The notes beneath the pieces are model-generated. The model did not search any database, was not told where the DNA came from, and saw only the letters and a list, made by a program, of their open reading frames with translations. 64,000 nucleotides of DNA from Variovorax sp. PAMC28562 (GTDB lineage Bacteria; Pseudomonadota; Gammaproteobacteria; Burkholderiales; Burkholderiaceae_C), in assembly GCF_014303735.1 (NCBI RefSeq), contig NZ_CP060296.1:2801501-2865500 (forward strand), written 5' to 3'. The position numbers and the translations under genes are program-made. How positions within the stretch are numbered: the stretch's first letter is position 1; the number at the start of each line of letters is the position of its first letter. Of the stretch, positions 1 to 9,600 are shown piece by piece.

Positions 1-2735
1 CCGATGCGCCGGTGCTCACACTGGCGATCACGTCGGAAACGTTGCCGCTGACCGAGGTGCAGAACCTCGTCAACACGCGACTCGCGCAGAAGATCAGTCA
101 GGTTTCGGGCGTCGGTCTGGTGTCGCTCAGCGGCGGACAACGTCCTGCCGTTCGCATCCAGGCCAACACGCAAGCGCTGGCCGCCAACGGCATCGGACTC
201 GATACGCTGCGCACCGCCATCAGCGCGGCCAATTCGAACGGTGCCAAGGGCAGCTTCGACGGGCCCAAGCGCGCCTACACGATCAATTCGAACGACCAGT
301 TGCTGACCGTCGACGACTACAAGAACCTGATCGTCACGTACAAGAACGGCGCGCCGATTCGCATGATCGACGTGGCCCAAGTGGTCAACGGCGCCGAGAA
401 CACGCAGCTCAGCGCCTGGGCCGGTACCAACGGGAAATTGCACCCAGCCATCATCCTGAATGTGCAGCGCCAGCCAGGCGCCAACGTCATCGCCACGGTC
501 GACGCCATCAAGAAGCAGTTGCCCGACTTGCAGGCCGGCTTGCCGAGCGGCTTGAAGATCGAAGTGCTGAGCGATCGCACCTCGGGCATTCGCGGATCGG
601 TCCAGCACGTCGAGATGGAACTCGTCCTGGCGGTCGTGCTGGTGGTGCTGGTCATCTTTGCGTTTTTGGGCAGCCTGCGCGCCACCGTCATCGCCAGCAT
701 CGCGGTGCCGATCTCGCTCATCGGCACCTTCGGGCTGATGTACCTGCTCGGCTACAGCCTGAACAACCTGAGCCTGATGGCGCTGACCATCGCGACCGGC
801 TTCGTGGTGGACGATGCCATCGTGATGATCGAGAACATCTCGCGCTACATCGAAGAGGGCGAGCGGCCGTTGCAAGCGGCATTCAAGGGCGCGGCGCAGA
901 TCGGCTTCACGATCATTTCGCTGACGGTGTCCCTCATCGCCGTGCTGATTCCGCTGCTCTTCATGGGTGATGTGGTGGGGCGGCTTTTCCGCGAGTTCGC
1001 AGTCACGCTGGCCATCACGATCCTGATCTCGGCGGTGGTGTCGCTCACGCTGGTGCCGATGATGTCGGCGCGTTGGCTCAAGCCGCACAAGGCGGAACCG
1101 AGCAACCCGAACACCCCGAGCAAGACGGGGTTCGCTGCGCGCCTTCAAAACTTCTTCTCCGGCGTGATGGTCCGTTACGACCGGTCGCTGCACTGGGTGT
1201 TCGCGCACCAGGCGCTGACGCTCGTGGTCGCGCTGCTCACGATGGTCATCACGGTGGCGCTGTACCTGAGCATTCCCAAAGGACTGTTTCCGACGCAGGA
1301 CACGGGGCAACTGCAAGGGCGCATCCAGGCTGCGCAAGACGTGTCGTTCGAGCGCATGTCGCTGCTGCAGCAAGCCGCTGCCAAGGCGATTCTCGAAGAC
1401 CCGGATGTCGAAAGCCTCAGTTCGTTCGTCGGTGTCGATGCGGCCAACAACAAGATGCTCAACACCGGCAGCATGCTCATCAACCTGCGCGCCAGCCATG
1501 GCAACCAGCAGGCGCTGATGGACCGGCTGCGCGACCGGGCGCAGACCGTCGCCGGCGTCACTCTGTACCTGCAGCCGACGCAAGACTTGACCATCGATGC
1601 CGAGACCGGGCCTACCGAATTTCGCGCGTCGCTCGAAGGTGTCGACAGCGCCATCATCACGCAGTGGATGACCCGGCTGGTGGACCGGCTGCAAACGGTC
1701 AAGCAGGTGCGCAACGTCAGCAGCGATGCCGGCGCGCAGGGCCTGGCCGCTTTCGTCAACGTGAACCGCGACACCGCGGCGCGCCTGTCGATCACCGCGA
1801 GTTCGGTCGACGACGCGCTCTACAGTGCCTTCGGCCAGCGCATCGTCTCGACCATCTTCACCGAGACCAACCAGTACCGCGTGATCCTGGAATCGCAGCC
1901 CGGCCTGGTGAACACGCCGCAAAAGCTCGGCGACCTGAACCTCATCGCCGGCTCGGGCGTAGCGACACCTTTGTCGGCGATCGCCAGCATCACCGAGCAG
2001 CAGGCGCCGCTGCAGATCACGCACGTGGCGCAGTACCCGGCCAGCACGCTCAACTTCGACACCGCGCCGGGTGTGTCGCTCGGCGCATCGGTCGATGCGA
2101 TTCGCGCCGCGGCCAAGGAGATCGGCTTGCCGGCCAGCGTGACGATGACCTTCCTCGGCGCGTCGGGTGCTTACGAACGCTCGCTGTCGAATCAGCTCTG
2201 GCTCATCCTCGCGGCGGTGGTGTGCGTCTACATCGTGCTGGGCGTGCTGTACGAAAGCTACGTGCATCCGCTCACGATCTTGTCGACGCTGCCATCGGCC
2301 GGTGTCGGCGCGCTGCTGGCGTTGATGATCACCGGCAACGACCTGGGCGTGATCGGCATCATCGGCATCATCCTGCTGATCGGCATCGTGAAGAAGAACG
2401 CGATCATGATGATCGACTTCGCGATCGATGCCGAGCGCACGCAGGGCAAGTCGGCGCAAGAGGCGATCCACCAGGCGGCGCTGCTGCGCTTTCGGCCGAT
2501 CCTGATGACGACGCTGGCGGCTTTGTTCGCTGCGGTGCCGCTGATGCTGAGCTTCGGCGAGGGCGCGGAGTTGCGTCGGCCGCTCGGTCTCGCCATCTTC
2601 GGCGGATTGATCGTCAGCCAGCTGCTCACGCTCTTCACCACGCCGGTGATTTACTTGGCGTTCGATCGGCTCGGTGGTGAAAGTCGTCGCCGCAAGCCCG
2701 AAGCCGAGCTCGATGAAGACGGAGCGCCCGCGTGA
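1..2735 (+). CDS. mdtB: MdtB-type RND multidrug efflux transporter, 5' end outside window
   Basis: Inner-membrane pump subunit of the MdtABC resistance-nodulation-division system, which exports drugs and bile-salt-like compounds using the proton gradient. The frame is open from the first complete codon at position 3, so the start and roughly the first 130 residues lie upstream; about 910 of the usual 1,040 residues are present. Visible are the second half of the pore domain, the transmembrane block with the proton-relay aspartate pair in GFVVDDAIVMIEN, the second periplasmic loop, and the C-terminal membrane block with GIVKKNAIMMIDFA. It ends in a 4-base overlap with mdtC, as in known mdtABC operons, suggesting coupled translation of the heteromultimer. 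MdtB rather than MdtC is assigned by order and by sequence resemblance recalled from the family. Confidence 0.93.
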   Translation, partial: DAPVLTLAITSETLPLTEVQNLVNTRLAQKISQVSGVGLVSLSGGQRPAVRIQANTQALAANGIGLDTLRTAISAANSNGAKGSFDGPKRAYTINSNDQLLTVDDYKNLIVTYKNGAPIRMIDVAQVVNGAENTQLSAWAGTNGKLHPAIILNVQRQPGANVIATVDAIKKQLPDLQAGLPSGLKIEVLSDRTSGIRGSVQHVEMELVLAVVLVVLVIFAFLGSLRATVIASIAVPISLIGTFGLMYLLGYSLNNLSLMALTIATGFVVDDAIVMIENISRYIEEGERPLQAAFKGAAQIGFTIISLTVSLIAVLIPLLFMGDVVGRLFREFAVTLAITILISAVVSLTLVPMMSARWLKPHKAEPSNPNTPSKTGFAARLQNFFSGVMVRYDRSLHWVFAHQALTLVVALLTMVITVALYLSIPKGLFPTQDTGQLQGRIQAAQDVSFERMSLLQQAAAKAILEDPDVESLSSFVGVDAANNKMLNTGSMLINLRASHGNQQALMDRLRDRAQTVAGVTLYLQPTQDLTIDAETGPTEFRASLEGVDSAIITQWMTRLVDRLQTVKQVRNVSSDAGAQGLAAFVNVNRDTAARLSITASSVDDALYSAFGQRIVSTIFTETNQYRVILESQPGLVNTPQKLGDLNLIAGSGVATPLSAIASITEQQAPLQITHVAQYPASTLNFDTAPGVSLGASVDAIRAAAKEIGLPASVTMTFLGASGAYERSLSNQLWLILAAVVCVYIVLGVLYESYVHPLTILSTLPSAGVGALLALMITGNDLGVIGIIGIILLIGIVKKNAIMMIDFAIDAERTQGKSAQEAIHQAALLRFRPILMTTLAALFAAVPLMLSFGEGAELRRPLGLAIFGGLIVSQLLTLFTTPVIYLAFDRLGGESRRRKPEAELDEDGAPA

Positions 2736-5700
2736 ACCTGTCGCGGCCGTTCGTTCGCCGACCTATCGGCACGGTGTTGTTGACGGTCGGTGTCGCGCTG
2801 GCCGGCATCGCGGCCTTCTTCGTGCTGCCGGTGTCGCCGCTGCCGCAGGTCGACTATCCGGTGATCTCGGTGCGCGCTTCCATCCCCGGCGCCAGCCCGG
2901 AGACCATGGCGACCAGCGTCGCGACGCCGCTCGAACGGCACCTCGGCACCATTGCCGGTGTCAACGAAATGACGTCGACCAGTTCGGTCGGCTCGGCGCG
3001 CGTCACGCTGCAGTTCGACCTGAGCCGCAACATCGACGGCGCCGCGCGCGAGGTGCAGGCCGCCATTAACGCCAGCCGGGTCGACTTGCCGGCCACGCTG
3101 CGCAGCAATCCGACGTACCGCAAGGCCAACCCGGCGGCATCTCCGGTCATCATCCTGGCGCTCACGTCCAAGACCAAGACGCCGGGCCAGATCTACGACG
3201 CGGTGTCGAACATCGTGAGCCAGCGGTTGTCGCAAGTCGATGGCGTGGGCGATGTCGAAATCGGCGGCGGCTCGTTGCCGGCAGTGCGCATCGAGTTGCT
3301 GCCCTTCGCGCTGAACCGCTATGGCGTGAGTACCGAAGACGTTCGCGCTGCCGTTCAGGCGGCCAACGCCAATCGGCCCAAGGGGGCAGTGCAGGGCGAC
3401 GGCCGCAAGCTGCAGATCTACACGCAGACACCGGCCCTCAAAGCCAGCGACTACGCACCGATGGTCGTGGCCTGGCGCAACGGCGCAGCGGTACGGCTGC
3501 AAGACGTCGCCGAAGTCAACGACGGCGTGGAAGACACGCGCACGCTCGGCCTCTTCAACGGCGAACCGGCGATCATCGTGCTCATCACGCGCCAGCCTTC
3601 GGCCAACATCATCGCAACCGTCGACAGCGTGCGTGCGCTGCTGCCGGAACTTCAGGCGCAATTGCCACCCGACGTGCAGTTGCAGGTGGCATCCGACAGC
3701 ACCAATTCGATCCGCAGCTCGCTGCATGAAGTCGAGGTGACGCTGATCATCTCGGTGTTGCTGGTGGTGCTGGTCGTCAGCTTGTTCTTGCGCAGCGTGC
3801 GCGCGACCATCGTGCCCGCAGTAGCGACCGTGGTGGCGCTGTTGGGCACCTTCGGCGTGATGTACCTGCTGGGCTTCAGCCTCAACAATTTCAGCCTGAT
3901 GGCGCTGACGGTGGCGACCGGGTTCGTGGTCGACGATGCCATCGTGGTGCTGGAGAACACCAGCCGACACATCGATGCCGGCATGTCGCGCATGAAGGCG
4001 GCGCTGCTCGGTGCCAAAGAGGTCGGGTTCACGGTGTTGTCGATCAGCGTGTCGTTGGTTGCGGTTTTCATTCCTTTGCTGTTCATGGGCGGGCAAACCG
4101 GGCGCCTCTTCCGCGAGTTCGCGGTCACTTTGTCGGCCGCGGTGATGATCTCGCTGGTCATCTCTCTGACCACCACGCCGATGATGTGCGCGTGGCTGCT
4201 CAAGCCCGGTGGCGAGCATGCGAACGACAAGCCGCCGGGGCGGCTCGGCCGCATGGCCGCCGGCAGCTACGACTGGGTGCTCCGCCGCTACGAAGCCAGC
4301 CTCGACTGGGCGCTCGACAGCAAGGCGCTGGTCATGCTCATCCTGCTGGCGGTCATCGGCCTCAACGTCTACCTGTTCAGTGCAGCACCCAAGGGGTTCT
4401 TTCCGCAGCAGGACAGCGGCCAGCTCAACGGGGGCCTGCGTGCCGACCAGAGCATCTCGTCGCAAGCGATGGCGGCCAAGCTGCGGCAGGTGGTCGACAT
4501 CATCCGCAAGGACGAAGCGGTCGACACCGTGATCGGCTTCACCGGTGGCGGGCGGGCCGGGGGGGGCTTCATGTTCGTCAACCTGAAGCCGGCCAACCAG
4601 CGCAAGGACAGCGGCCTGACGGTCATCGCGCGGCTGCGACCGCAGCTGAACCAGGTCACCGGTCTGCGCGTCTTTCTGGGCACGGTGCAAGACGTGCGCT
4701 CGGGCGGCCGCGCCAGCAATTCGACCTACCAGTACACGCTCAAGAGCGACAGCCTGGCCGACCTGCGGACGTGGGCCGTCAAGCTGTCCGACGAACTCAA
4801 GCTGCAGCCGGTGCTGACCGACGTCGACACTGACCAGGATCAGAACGGCGTCGAAACTGTCGCCAAGGTCGATCGCGATACGGCACGGCGTCTCGGCGTC
4901 ACGTCGACGGCCATCGACAACGCTCTGTACAACGCCTTCGGGCAGCGTCAGGTCGCGACCATCTACACCGAACTGAACCAGTACCACGTCGTGATGGAGT
5001 GGGCGCCGCGCTATGCGCAGAGCCCGAACGCGCTGAAGGACGTGTACGTGCCAGCCACGCGTACGGCGGTCATCGCGGGACAGACGGTGACCACCGAAGC
5101 AGCGGACACCACCTCGACCGGCACCGCGACCAAAACCACGAGCGGGGCCGCAGCTTCCACTGCGACGGGTTCGAGCACTGGCGCCGTCCCGGTGTCCGCC
5201 AACCCCGGCTCGCGCAACGCTTCCACCGGCAACGTGCTCAGCAACACTGCAACGAGCCTGGTGCCGCTTTCGTCGGTGGCGCAGTTCATGGAGAACTCGG
5301 TCGCGACGTCGGTGAGCCATGAAGACGGCGAGCTGGCGACGACCATTTCGTTCAACCTGGCCGAAGGCGCCAACCTCGGCGATGCCCGCGAGGCGGTTGC
5401 CAAAGCCGAGGCCAACATCGCGATGCCGACCAACGTGCGCGGCGCCTTCGCTGGTACCGCGTTGAGCGCGCAGCAATCGCAGGGCCAGCAGACGATGCTG
5501 ATCCTGGCGGCGCTGGTCGTCATCTACATCGTGCTCGGCATCCTGTACGAGAGCCTGGTGCATCCGATCACGGTGCTCTCGACCTTGCCGTCGGCGGGCG
5601 TCGGTGCGGTGCTGGCACTGCTGCTGTTCAGGATGGAGTTTTCGATCATCGCGTTGATCGGCGTGTTCTTGCTGATCGGCATCGTGAAGAAGAACGCCAT

Positions 5701-6034
5701 CCTCATCATCGACTTCGCGCTGGAGGCCGAACGCTCGCGCGGGCTGTCGCCGCTCGAAGCCGTGCGTGAGGCTTGCCTGCTGCGCTTCCGGCCGATCCTG
5801 ATGACGACCATGGCGGCTGCGCTCGGGGCGCTGCCGCTCGCCATCGGTTTCGGCGAGGGTGCGGAGTTGCGCCGGCCGCTGGGCGTCGCGATCATCGGCG
5901 GGCTCATCGCCAGCCAGCTCCTCACTCTGCTGACCACGCCTGTGGTGTATCTGGTGCTCGACAAGCTGCGCCGCCGCGGCGCGCACGAGCATGAACTTGG
6001 CCGTGCGATCGACGCCGAACCCAAACCCGTATGA
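2732..6034 (+). CDS. mdtC: MdtC-type RND multidrug efflux transporter
   Basis: Second RND subunit of the MdtABC pump; 1,100 residues against about 1,025 in E. coli MdtC. The GTG start overlaps the mdtB stop by 4 bases. An N-terminal membrane anchor is followed by the first periplasmic loop, the membrane block with proton-relay residues D401 and D402 in FVVDDAIVVLENTS, the second periplasmic loop, and the last membrane block with GIVKKNAILIIDFALEAER. The extra length comes from a Thr/Ser/Ala/Gly-rich insert at about residues 775-843 in the second periplasmic half, just before the conserved LVPLSSVAQF segment. It ends in a 4-base overlap with the outer-membrane channel gene. Family assignment is secure; the insert has no obvious function. 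Confidence 0.95.
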   Translation: MNLSRPFVRRPIGTVLLTVGVALAGIAAFFVLPVSPLPQVDYPVISVRASIPGASPETMATSVATPLERHLGTIAGVNEMTSTSSVGSARVTLQFDLSRNIDGAAREVQAAINASRVDLPATLRSNPTYRKANPAASPVIILALTSKTKTPGQIYDAVSNIVSQRLSQVDGVGDVEIGGGSLPAVRIELLPFALNRYGVSTEDVRAAVQAANANRPKGAVQGDGRKLQIYTQTPALKASDYAPMVVAWRNGAAVRLQDVAEVNDGVEDTRTLGLFNGEPAIIVLITRQPSANIIATVDSVRALLPELQAQLPPDVQLQVASDSTNSIRSSLHEVEVTLIISVLLVVLVVSLFLRSVRATIVPAVATVVALLGTFGVMYLLGFSLNNFSLMALTVATGFVVDDAIVVLENTSRHIDAGMSRMKAALLGAKEVGFTVLSISVSLVAVFIPLLFMGGQTGRLFREFAVTLSAAVMISLVISLTTTPMMCAWLLKPGGEHANDKPPGRLGRMAAGSYDWVLRRYEASLDWALDSKALVMLILLAVIGLNVYLFSAAPKGFFPQQDSGQLNGGLRADQSISSQAMAAKLRQVVDIIRKDEAVDTVIGFTGGGRAGGGFMFVNLKPANQRKDSGLTVIARLRPQLNQVTGLRVFLGTVQDVRSGGRASNSTYQYTLKSDSLADLRTWAVKLSDELKLQPVLTDVDTDQDQNGVETVAKVDRDTARRLGVTSTAIDNALYNAFGQRQVATIYTELNQYHVVMEWAPRYAQSPNALKDVYVPATRTAVIAGQTVTTEAADTTSTGTATKTTSGAAASTATGSSTGAVPVSANPGSRNASTGNVLSNTATSLVPLSSVAQFMENSVATSVSHEDGELATTISFNLAEGANLGDAREAVAKAEANIAMPTNVRGAFAGTALSAQQSQGQQTMLILAALVVIYIVLGILYESLVHPITVLSTLPSAGVGAVLALLLFRMEFSIIALIGVFLLIGIVKKNAILIIDFALEAERSRGLSPLEAVREACLLRFRPILMTTMAAALGALPLAIGFGEGAELRRPLGVAIIGGLIASQLLTLLTTPVVYLVLDKLRRRGAHEHELGRAIDAEPKPV

Positions 6035-7491
6035 CTGCCTCGATGCCATCCTTTCCTTTCTCTCTGAGCGCCGTGTGCGTGCTGGTGTTGTCGCTCACCG
6101 GTTGCGCGATCGGCCCGCGCTACGAAACGCCCACTGCCGCCAACCCCGGCGCCTTCAAAGAGGCACCTGCAGCCGCCGGCTGGCTGCCAGCCGCGCCGGC
6201 CGACGCACTCGATCGTGGCGAGTGGTGGAAGCTCTTCAACGATGCCAACCTCGACGAACTTGCCACCCGCGTGCAGGTATCGAACCAGAACATCGCTGCC
6301 GCCGTCGGGAACTACGCGCAGGCACAAGCGCTGGTGCGCGAGCAACGCGCCGCGCTGCTTCCGCAGGTGAGCGTCGATGGCAGCGGGCGCCGAAGCGGTG
6401 CGCTGCGTTCGAGCAGTTCCGGAACGACGCCGACCAACGCGTTCTCGGCGACGCTGGGTGTCGACTGGGCACCCGACGTGTGGGGCCGCTTGCGGCAAGC
6501 AGTGACGAGCGCCCAAGCCGGCGCGCAGGCAAGCGAGGCCGACCTTGCTTCGGCGCGGCTGTCGGCCATCGGCAATCTGGTGACCAACTACTTTTCGCTG
6601 CGCGAGACCGATGCGGAGATCGTGCTGCTCGACGAAACGATCGCCGGCTACGAGCGCGCCTACCAGATCACCAACAACCGCTATCAGGCCGGCATCTCCG
6701 CGCAAACCGACGTGTTGCAGGCGCAGACGCAATTGCTCAGCACGCGCGCCGATCGCGTGTCGTTGACGCGCAATCGCGCGACGTACGAACACGCCATCGC
6801 GGTGCTTGTCGGTTCCGCGCCCAACGACTTCAGCCTGCCGGCTTCCAAGTGGACGCCGACGGTGCCTGGCGTACCTGTCAGCGTGCCGTCGACATTGCTG
6901 CAACGCCGGCCCGATATCGCCGCCGCGGAGCGCGCAGTCGCCTCGGCCAACGCGCAGATCGGCGTCGCGCGAACGGCGTACTTTCCCAGCTTCGGCCTGA
7001 GCGGTTCGGTCGGCAGTTCGGCCAGCCGCGTTGGCGATTTGTTCAGCGCATCGAACACGCTGTGGTCGCTCGGGTTGTCGGTCGCGCAGGTGGTGTTCGA
7101 TGGCGGTGCGATCAGCGCGCGCGTCGACGAGGCCAAGGGCAGCTACGACGCCAGCGTCGCGCGTTACAGGCAAACCGTGCTGACCGCCTTTCAGTCCGTG
7201 GAAGACCAGTTGACCGCGGCCGCTACGCTGGGCCAACAGGAGGGCTTGCGCCTGCAGGCCTCGCTCGCTGCCGACAAGACCGAGCAGCAGTTGCTCAACC
7301 GCTATCGCGCTGCCCAAGTGAGCTACACCGATGTCGTCACCGCGCAGGCCGCTGCGTTGAACGCTCGCCGCACGCTGGTGCAGTTGCAGGTCAATCGACA
7401 GAACGCAGCGGTGGCGCTGATCCAGAACCTCGGTGGCGGGTGGGAAGCCAGCTGGCTGACCGTGCCACCCGCAACGGCCGCTCCACAGTAA
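6031..7491 (+). CDS. NodT-family outer-membrane efflux lipoprotein
   Basis: TolC-like outer-membrane channel that completes the tripartite pump with MdtA and MdtBC. The 486-residue protein begins with a lipoprotein signal ending LSLTGC (lipidated Cys at residue 25), then GPRYETP, the signature start of NodT-type factors. Two repeated outer-membrane-efflux domains follow, with the expected helical hairpins, for example LRETDAEIVLLDETIAGYER in the first half. ATG overlaps the mdtC stop by 4 bases, so mdtB-mdtC-channel are probably one transcript. The family assignment is strong. A specific symbol such as oprM, nodT or mdtP cannot be chosen from sequence alone. Confidence 0.93.
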   Translation: MTASMPSFPFSLSAVCVLVLSLTGCAIGPRYETPTAANPGAFKEAPAAAGWLPAAPADALDRGEWWKLFNDANLDELATRVQVSNQNIAAAVGNYAQAQALVREQRAALLPQVSVDGSGRRSGALRSSSSGTTPTNAFSATLGVDWAPDVWGRLRQAVTSAQAGAQASEADLASARLSAIGNLVTNYFSLRETDAEIVLLDETIAGYERAYQITNNRYQAGISAQTDVLQAQTQLLSTRADRVSLTRNRATYEHAIAVLVGSAPNDFSLPASKWTPTVPGVPVSVPSTLLQRRPDIAAAERAVASANAQIGVARTAYFPSFGLSGSVGSSASRVGDLFSASNTLWSLGLSVAQVVFDGGAISARVDEAKGSYDASVARYRQTVLTAFQSVEDQLTAAATLGQQEGLRLQASLAADKTEQQLLNRYRAAQVSYTDVVTAQAAALNARRTLVQLQVNRQNAAVALIQNLGGGWEASWLTVPPATAAPQ

Positions 7492-7498
7492 AGACCGA

Positions 7499-7515
7499 AG
7501 GCGGTGGCACCGCCT
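7499..7515 (+). terminator. Short GC-rich hairpin after the efflux operon
   Basis: A perfect inverted repeat, AGGCGGT-GGC-ACCGCCT, begins 8 bases after the channel stop codon. There is no following T-run, so it is at best a weak or Rho-assisted terminator, or an mRNA-stabilising hairpin separating the pump genes from the porin. Confidence 0.3.
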
Positions 7516-7629
7516 CCCAATTACCTCCGCATTTGGATTCCACCATTCAGTTGCCGTTGCATCGCAGCGGTTGCCAGGGCACTGCCAACCGGCTGCGCCT
7601 GAAGCACCTCGCTTGATTCGGAGAACTGA

Positions 7630-8784
7630 ATGAAAAAGTCCCTTGCGGCGCTCGCCGCGTTGGCCGTCACTGGTTTGGCATCGGCGCAGTCGTCCGTCAC
7701 ACTGTTCGGCGTGGTGGATGCGGCCGTCAGCTACCAATCGGCCACATCGCGCGATGCGGTGACCGGTGCCAGCTCCAGGCAAAGCCAGTGGAGCCTAGCC
7801 AATTCCGGCTACAACGCGAGCCGCCTCGGCTTTCGTGGCACGGAAGATCTGGGCGGCGGCTTGTCTGCCAGTTTCTGGCTCGAGTCGGCCATCAGCAACG
7901 ACGACGGATCGACCGGCATCGGCGCCTTCAACCGACGCTCTACGGTGAGCCTTGCCAACGGCTTCGGCGAACTGCGCCTAGGGCGCGACTACACGGCCAC
8001 CTACTGGAACGACACCGTGTTCGATCCGTTCGGCACCACCGGCTCCGGCACCAGCGTGATCTCGTCGGTGAGCGGGAGCACCAACCTCGCCAATCCCAAC
8101 TACATTCGCGCCAGCAACATGGTCGGCTACTTCTTGCCGCCGAACCTGGGTGGCTTCTATGGCCAGGTGCAGTACAGCCTGAATGAGAACACCGACAACA
8201 GCACGACCGCACTTGTCGCATCGACCAACAGCAACGCCGGCCGTTACGTCGGCGGCCGCTTCGGCTACGCCAACGGCCCGCTCGACGTTGCCGTGTCGCT
8301 CGGAGAAAACACCGTCATCGACACCACCGCGCTCACGCGCACGGTAAGGACCGCCAACCTCGGTGCTTCGTACGACTTTGGCCCGGTCAAGCTCTTCGGA
8401 GAGCTGTCGAGCGTGCGCAACCGATTCGTAACTGCACTCGCCACATCGCGCGACAGCTACAACGGCTATCTGCTCGGCGCCAGCGTGCCGGTCGGGCCGG
8501 GCCTGATCCGCGCTTCGTATTCCGCGGTGCGCTATGACGAGGGCGCTAGCGGTCTGACGGGCAGCGATCCGCATGTTCAGAAGCTCGCGTTGGGTTACGT
8601 GCACAACCTGTCGAAGCGCACCGCGCTCTACGCCACGGTGGCACGCGTCGACAACCGCAACGATGCGCTCTACAGCGGCAGCCTGAGCTCCGCGATCACC
8701 GCGGGCGGCAGCAGCGCAGTCGGCTTTACCAGCTTGCCGCGTTCGTCGACGGGGTACGACTTCGGCATTCGCCACTCGTTCTGA
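7630..8784 (+). CDS. Gram-negative general porin (Burkholderiales type)
   Basis: Outer-membrane trimeric beta-barrel for passive entry of small hydrophilic solutes. 384 residues, beginning with the cleavable signal MKKSLAALAALAVTGLASAQ and continuing SSVTLFGVVDAAVSY, the usual first strand of Burkholderiales porins. Family hallmarks are SRLGFRGTEDLGGGL and RRSTVSLANGFGELRLGRDY near the constriction loop, and a C-terminal strand ending in Phe (FGIRHSF) for BAM recognition. A GGAG ribosome site lies 6 bases before ATG. It sits between the efflux genes and BaeSR, whose envelope-stress role makes shared control plausible, but no operator was identified. Confidence 0.93.
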   Translation: MKKSLAALAALAVTGLASAQSSVTLFGVVDAAVSYQSATSRDAVTGASSRQSQWSLANSGYNASRLGFRGTEDLGGGLSASFWLESAISNDDGSTGIGAFNRRSTVSLANGFGELRLGRDYTATYWNDTVFDPFGTTGSGTSVISSVSGSTNLANPNYIRASNMVGYFLPPNLGGFYGQVQYSLNENTDNSTTALVASTNSNAGRYVGGRFGYANGPLDVAVSLGENTVIDTTALTRTVRTANLGASYDFGPVKLFGELSSVRNRFVTALATSRDSYNGYLLGASVPVGPGLIRASYSAVRYDEGASGLTGSDPHVQKLALGYVHNLSKRTALYATVARVDNRNDALYSGSLSSAITAGGSSAVGFTSLPRSSTGYDFGIRHSF

Positions 8785-8817
8785 ATCGCGACGAATCGAA
8801 TGCACAAGGAGCGCGAG

Positions 8818-9294
8818 ATGCAAACACATCCATCACCGCCATCGACCCGGATGGACCTCTGCCAGATGCTGCGCGACGTGCCGCCGGCCTGCATGACTCT
8901 ATTGCAGGCCAACGGCATCGCGCTCGACCAGCGCCTGCCCGACGAACCCTTGCCCGTCGACGTGGGCGATCATGAGTGGGAGCTGCTGCTGGCCAACGTC
9001 TCGCGTATCGCCTGCCTCGCGATGCAGGGCGGCGGTACGCTGCAACTGCTGGCGCGCTCCGAGGGTTCGCGTGCGGTGGTGCACTTCATGGACGTGGGGC
9101 GCGATGCCTGCACCACCGGGCTGGCGCAACTCTTCGGCAAGCCCGACGAGCGCACCGCAGGCTGCGTGCGGGCCTGCGAGTACATCGTGCATCGACATGG
9201 CGGGCGCATCTATGCGGCGCCTTCGTCGCTGGGCAGTCTCGGACTCACGCTGCGGTTGCCGCTGCGGCCCTCGCTGTCCGCGGCATGGCAATGA
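8818..9294 (+). CDS. Orphan degenerate histidine-kinase-type ATPase domain protein
   Basis: A 158-residue soluble protein. The ATG at 8818 is preferred over 8800 because AAGGAG at 8806-8811 lies 6 bases before it. The body looks like a stripped-down HATPase_c domain: LLLANVSRIACLAM resembles the N box, FMDVGR a weak G1 box, and YIVHRHGGRIYAAPS with GSLGLTLRLPL matches the final helix and strand of sensor-kinase ATPase domains. There is no phospho-accepting histidine region, no membrane segment, and the glycine-rich ATP lid is poorly conserved. It begins 33 bases after the porin and leads toward baeSR, so it may modulate that kinase, but this is inference. It could also be a decayed kinase fragment. 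Confidence 0.6.
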   Translation: MQTHPSPPSTRMDLCQMLRDVPPACMTLLQANGIALDQRLPDEPLPVDVGDHEWELLLANVSRIACLAMQGGGTLQLLARSEGSRAVVHFMDVGRDACTTGLAQLFGKPDERTAGCVRACEYIVHRHGGRIYAAPSSLGSLGLTLRLPLRPSLSAAWQ

Positions 9295-9596
9295 CGATGC
9301 ACTCGCAGATTTCCGTGCGGCGTTGCGCGGTCGGCGTGCTGGGCACCGTGGTGTTCTGCGCCGTGATCGGGTGTGGCGAATGCGACGCCGACGATGGCGG
9401 CGGCAGCGAGGCTGACCGGGCGCGCAGCGGCAACGCCAGGCTGTCGACGCTGGCGCCGATCATGAACACTGGCCGCACTGTCGGAGGCTATGCCAAACGC
9501 TTCGGCAACCCACACGACAACCCATACGACAACCAGCAGACAAGCAGGGCCGGTCGCGACCTGTGCATTCTGCAAAATGGGCTATGCACCGAATGA
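9291..9596 (+). CDS. Possible small lipoprotein, unknown function
   Basis: A 101-residue frame starting at ATG 9291, overlapping the preceding stop by 4 bases (ATGs at 9285 and 9297 are alternatives). Its N-terminus has Arg-Arg, a hydrophobic stretch GVLGTVVFCAVIG and then Cys, fitting a lipobox (VIGC), followed by an acidic Asp/Gly-rich tether. The remainder, Asn/Gly/His-rich, matches no family I recognise. It ends 4 bases before baeS. Position and signal suggest a small envelope protein co-transcribed with the sensor, but it might be a chance frame in GC-rich DNA. Confidence 0.35.
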   Translation: MTMHSQISVRRCAVGVLGTVVFCAVIGCGECDADDGGGSEADRARSGNARLSTLAPIMNTGRTVGGYAKRFGNPHDNPYDNQQTSRAGRDLCILQNGLCTE

Positions 9597-9600
9597 ACCG

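Noticed and set aside
2651..6049. 1,132-residue open frame on the minus strand opposite mdtC
   Set aside because: Antisense to a clear RND transporter; its composition is rich in Arg, His, Gln and Asp with no domain, as expected from the reverse complement of GC-rich coding DNA.
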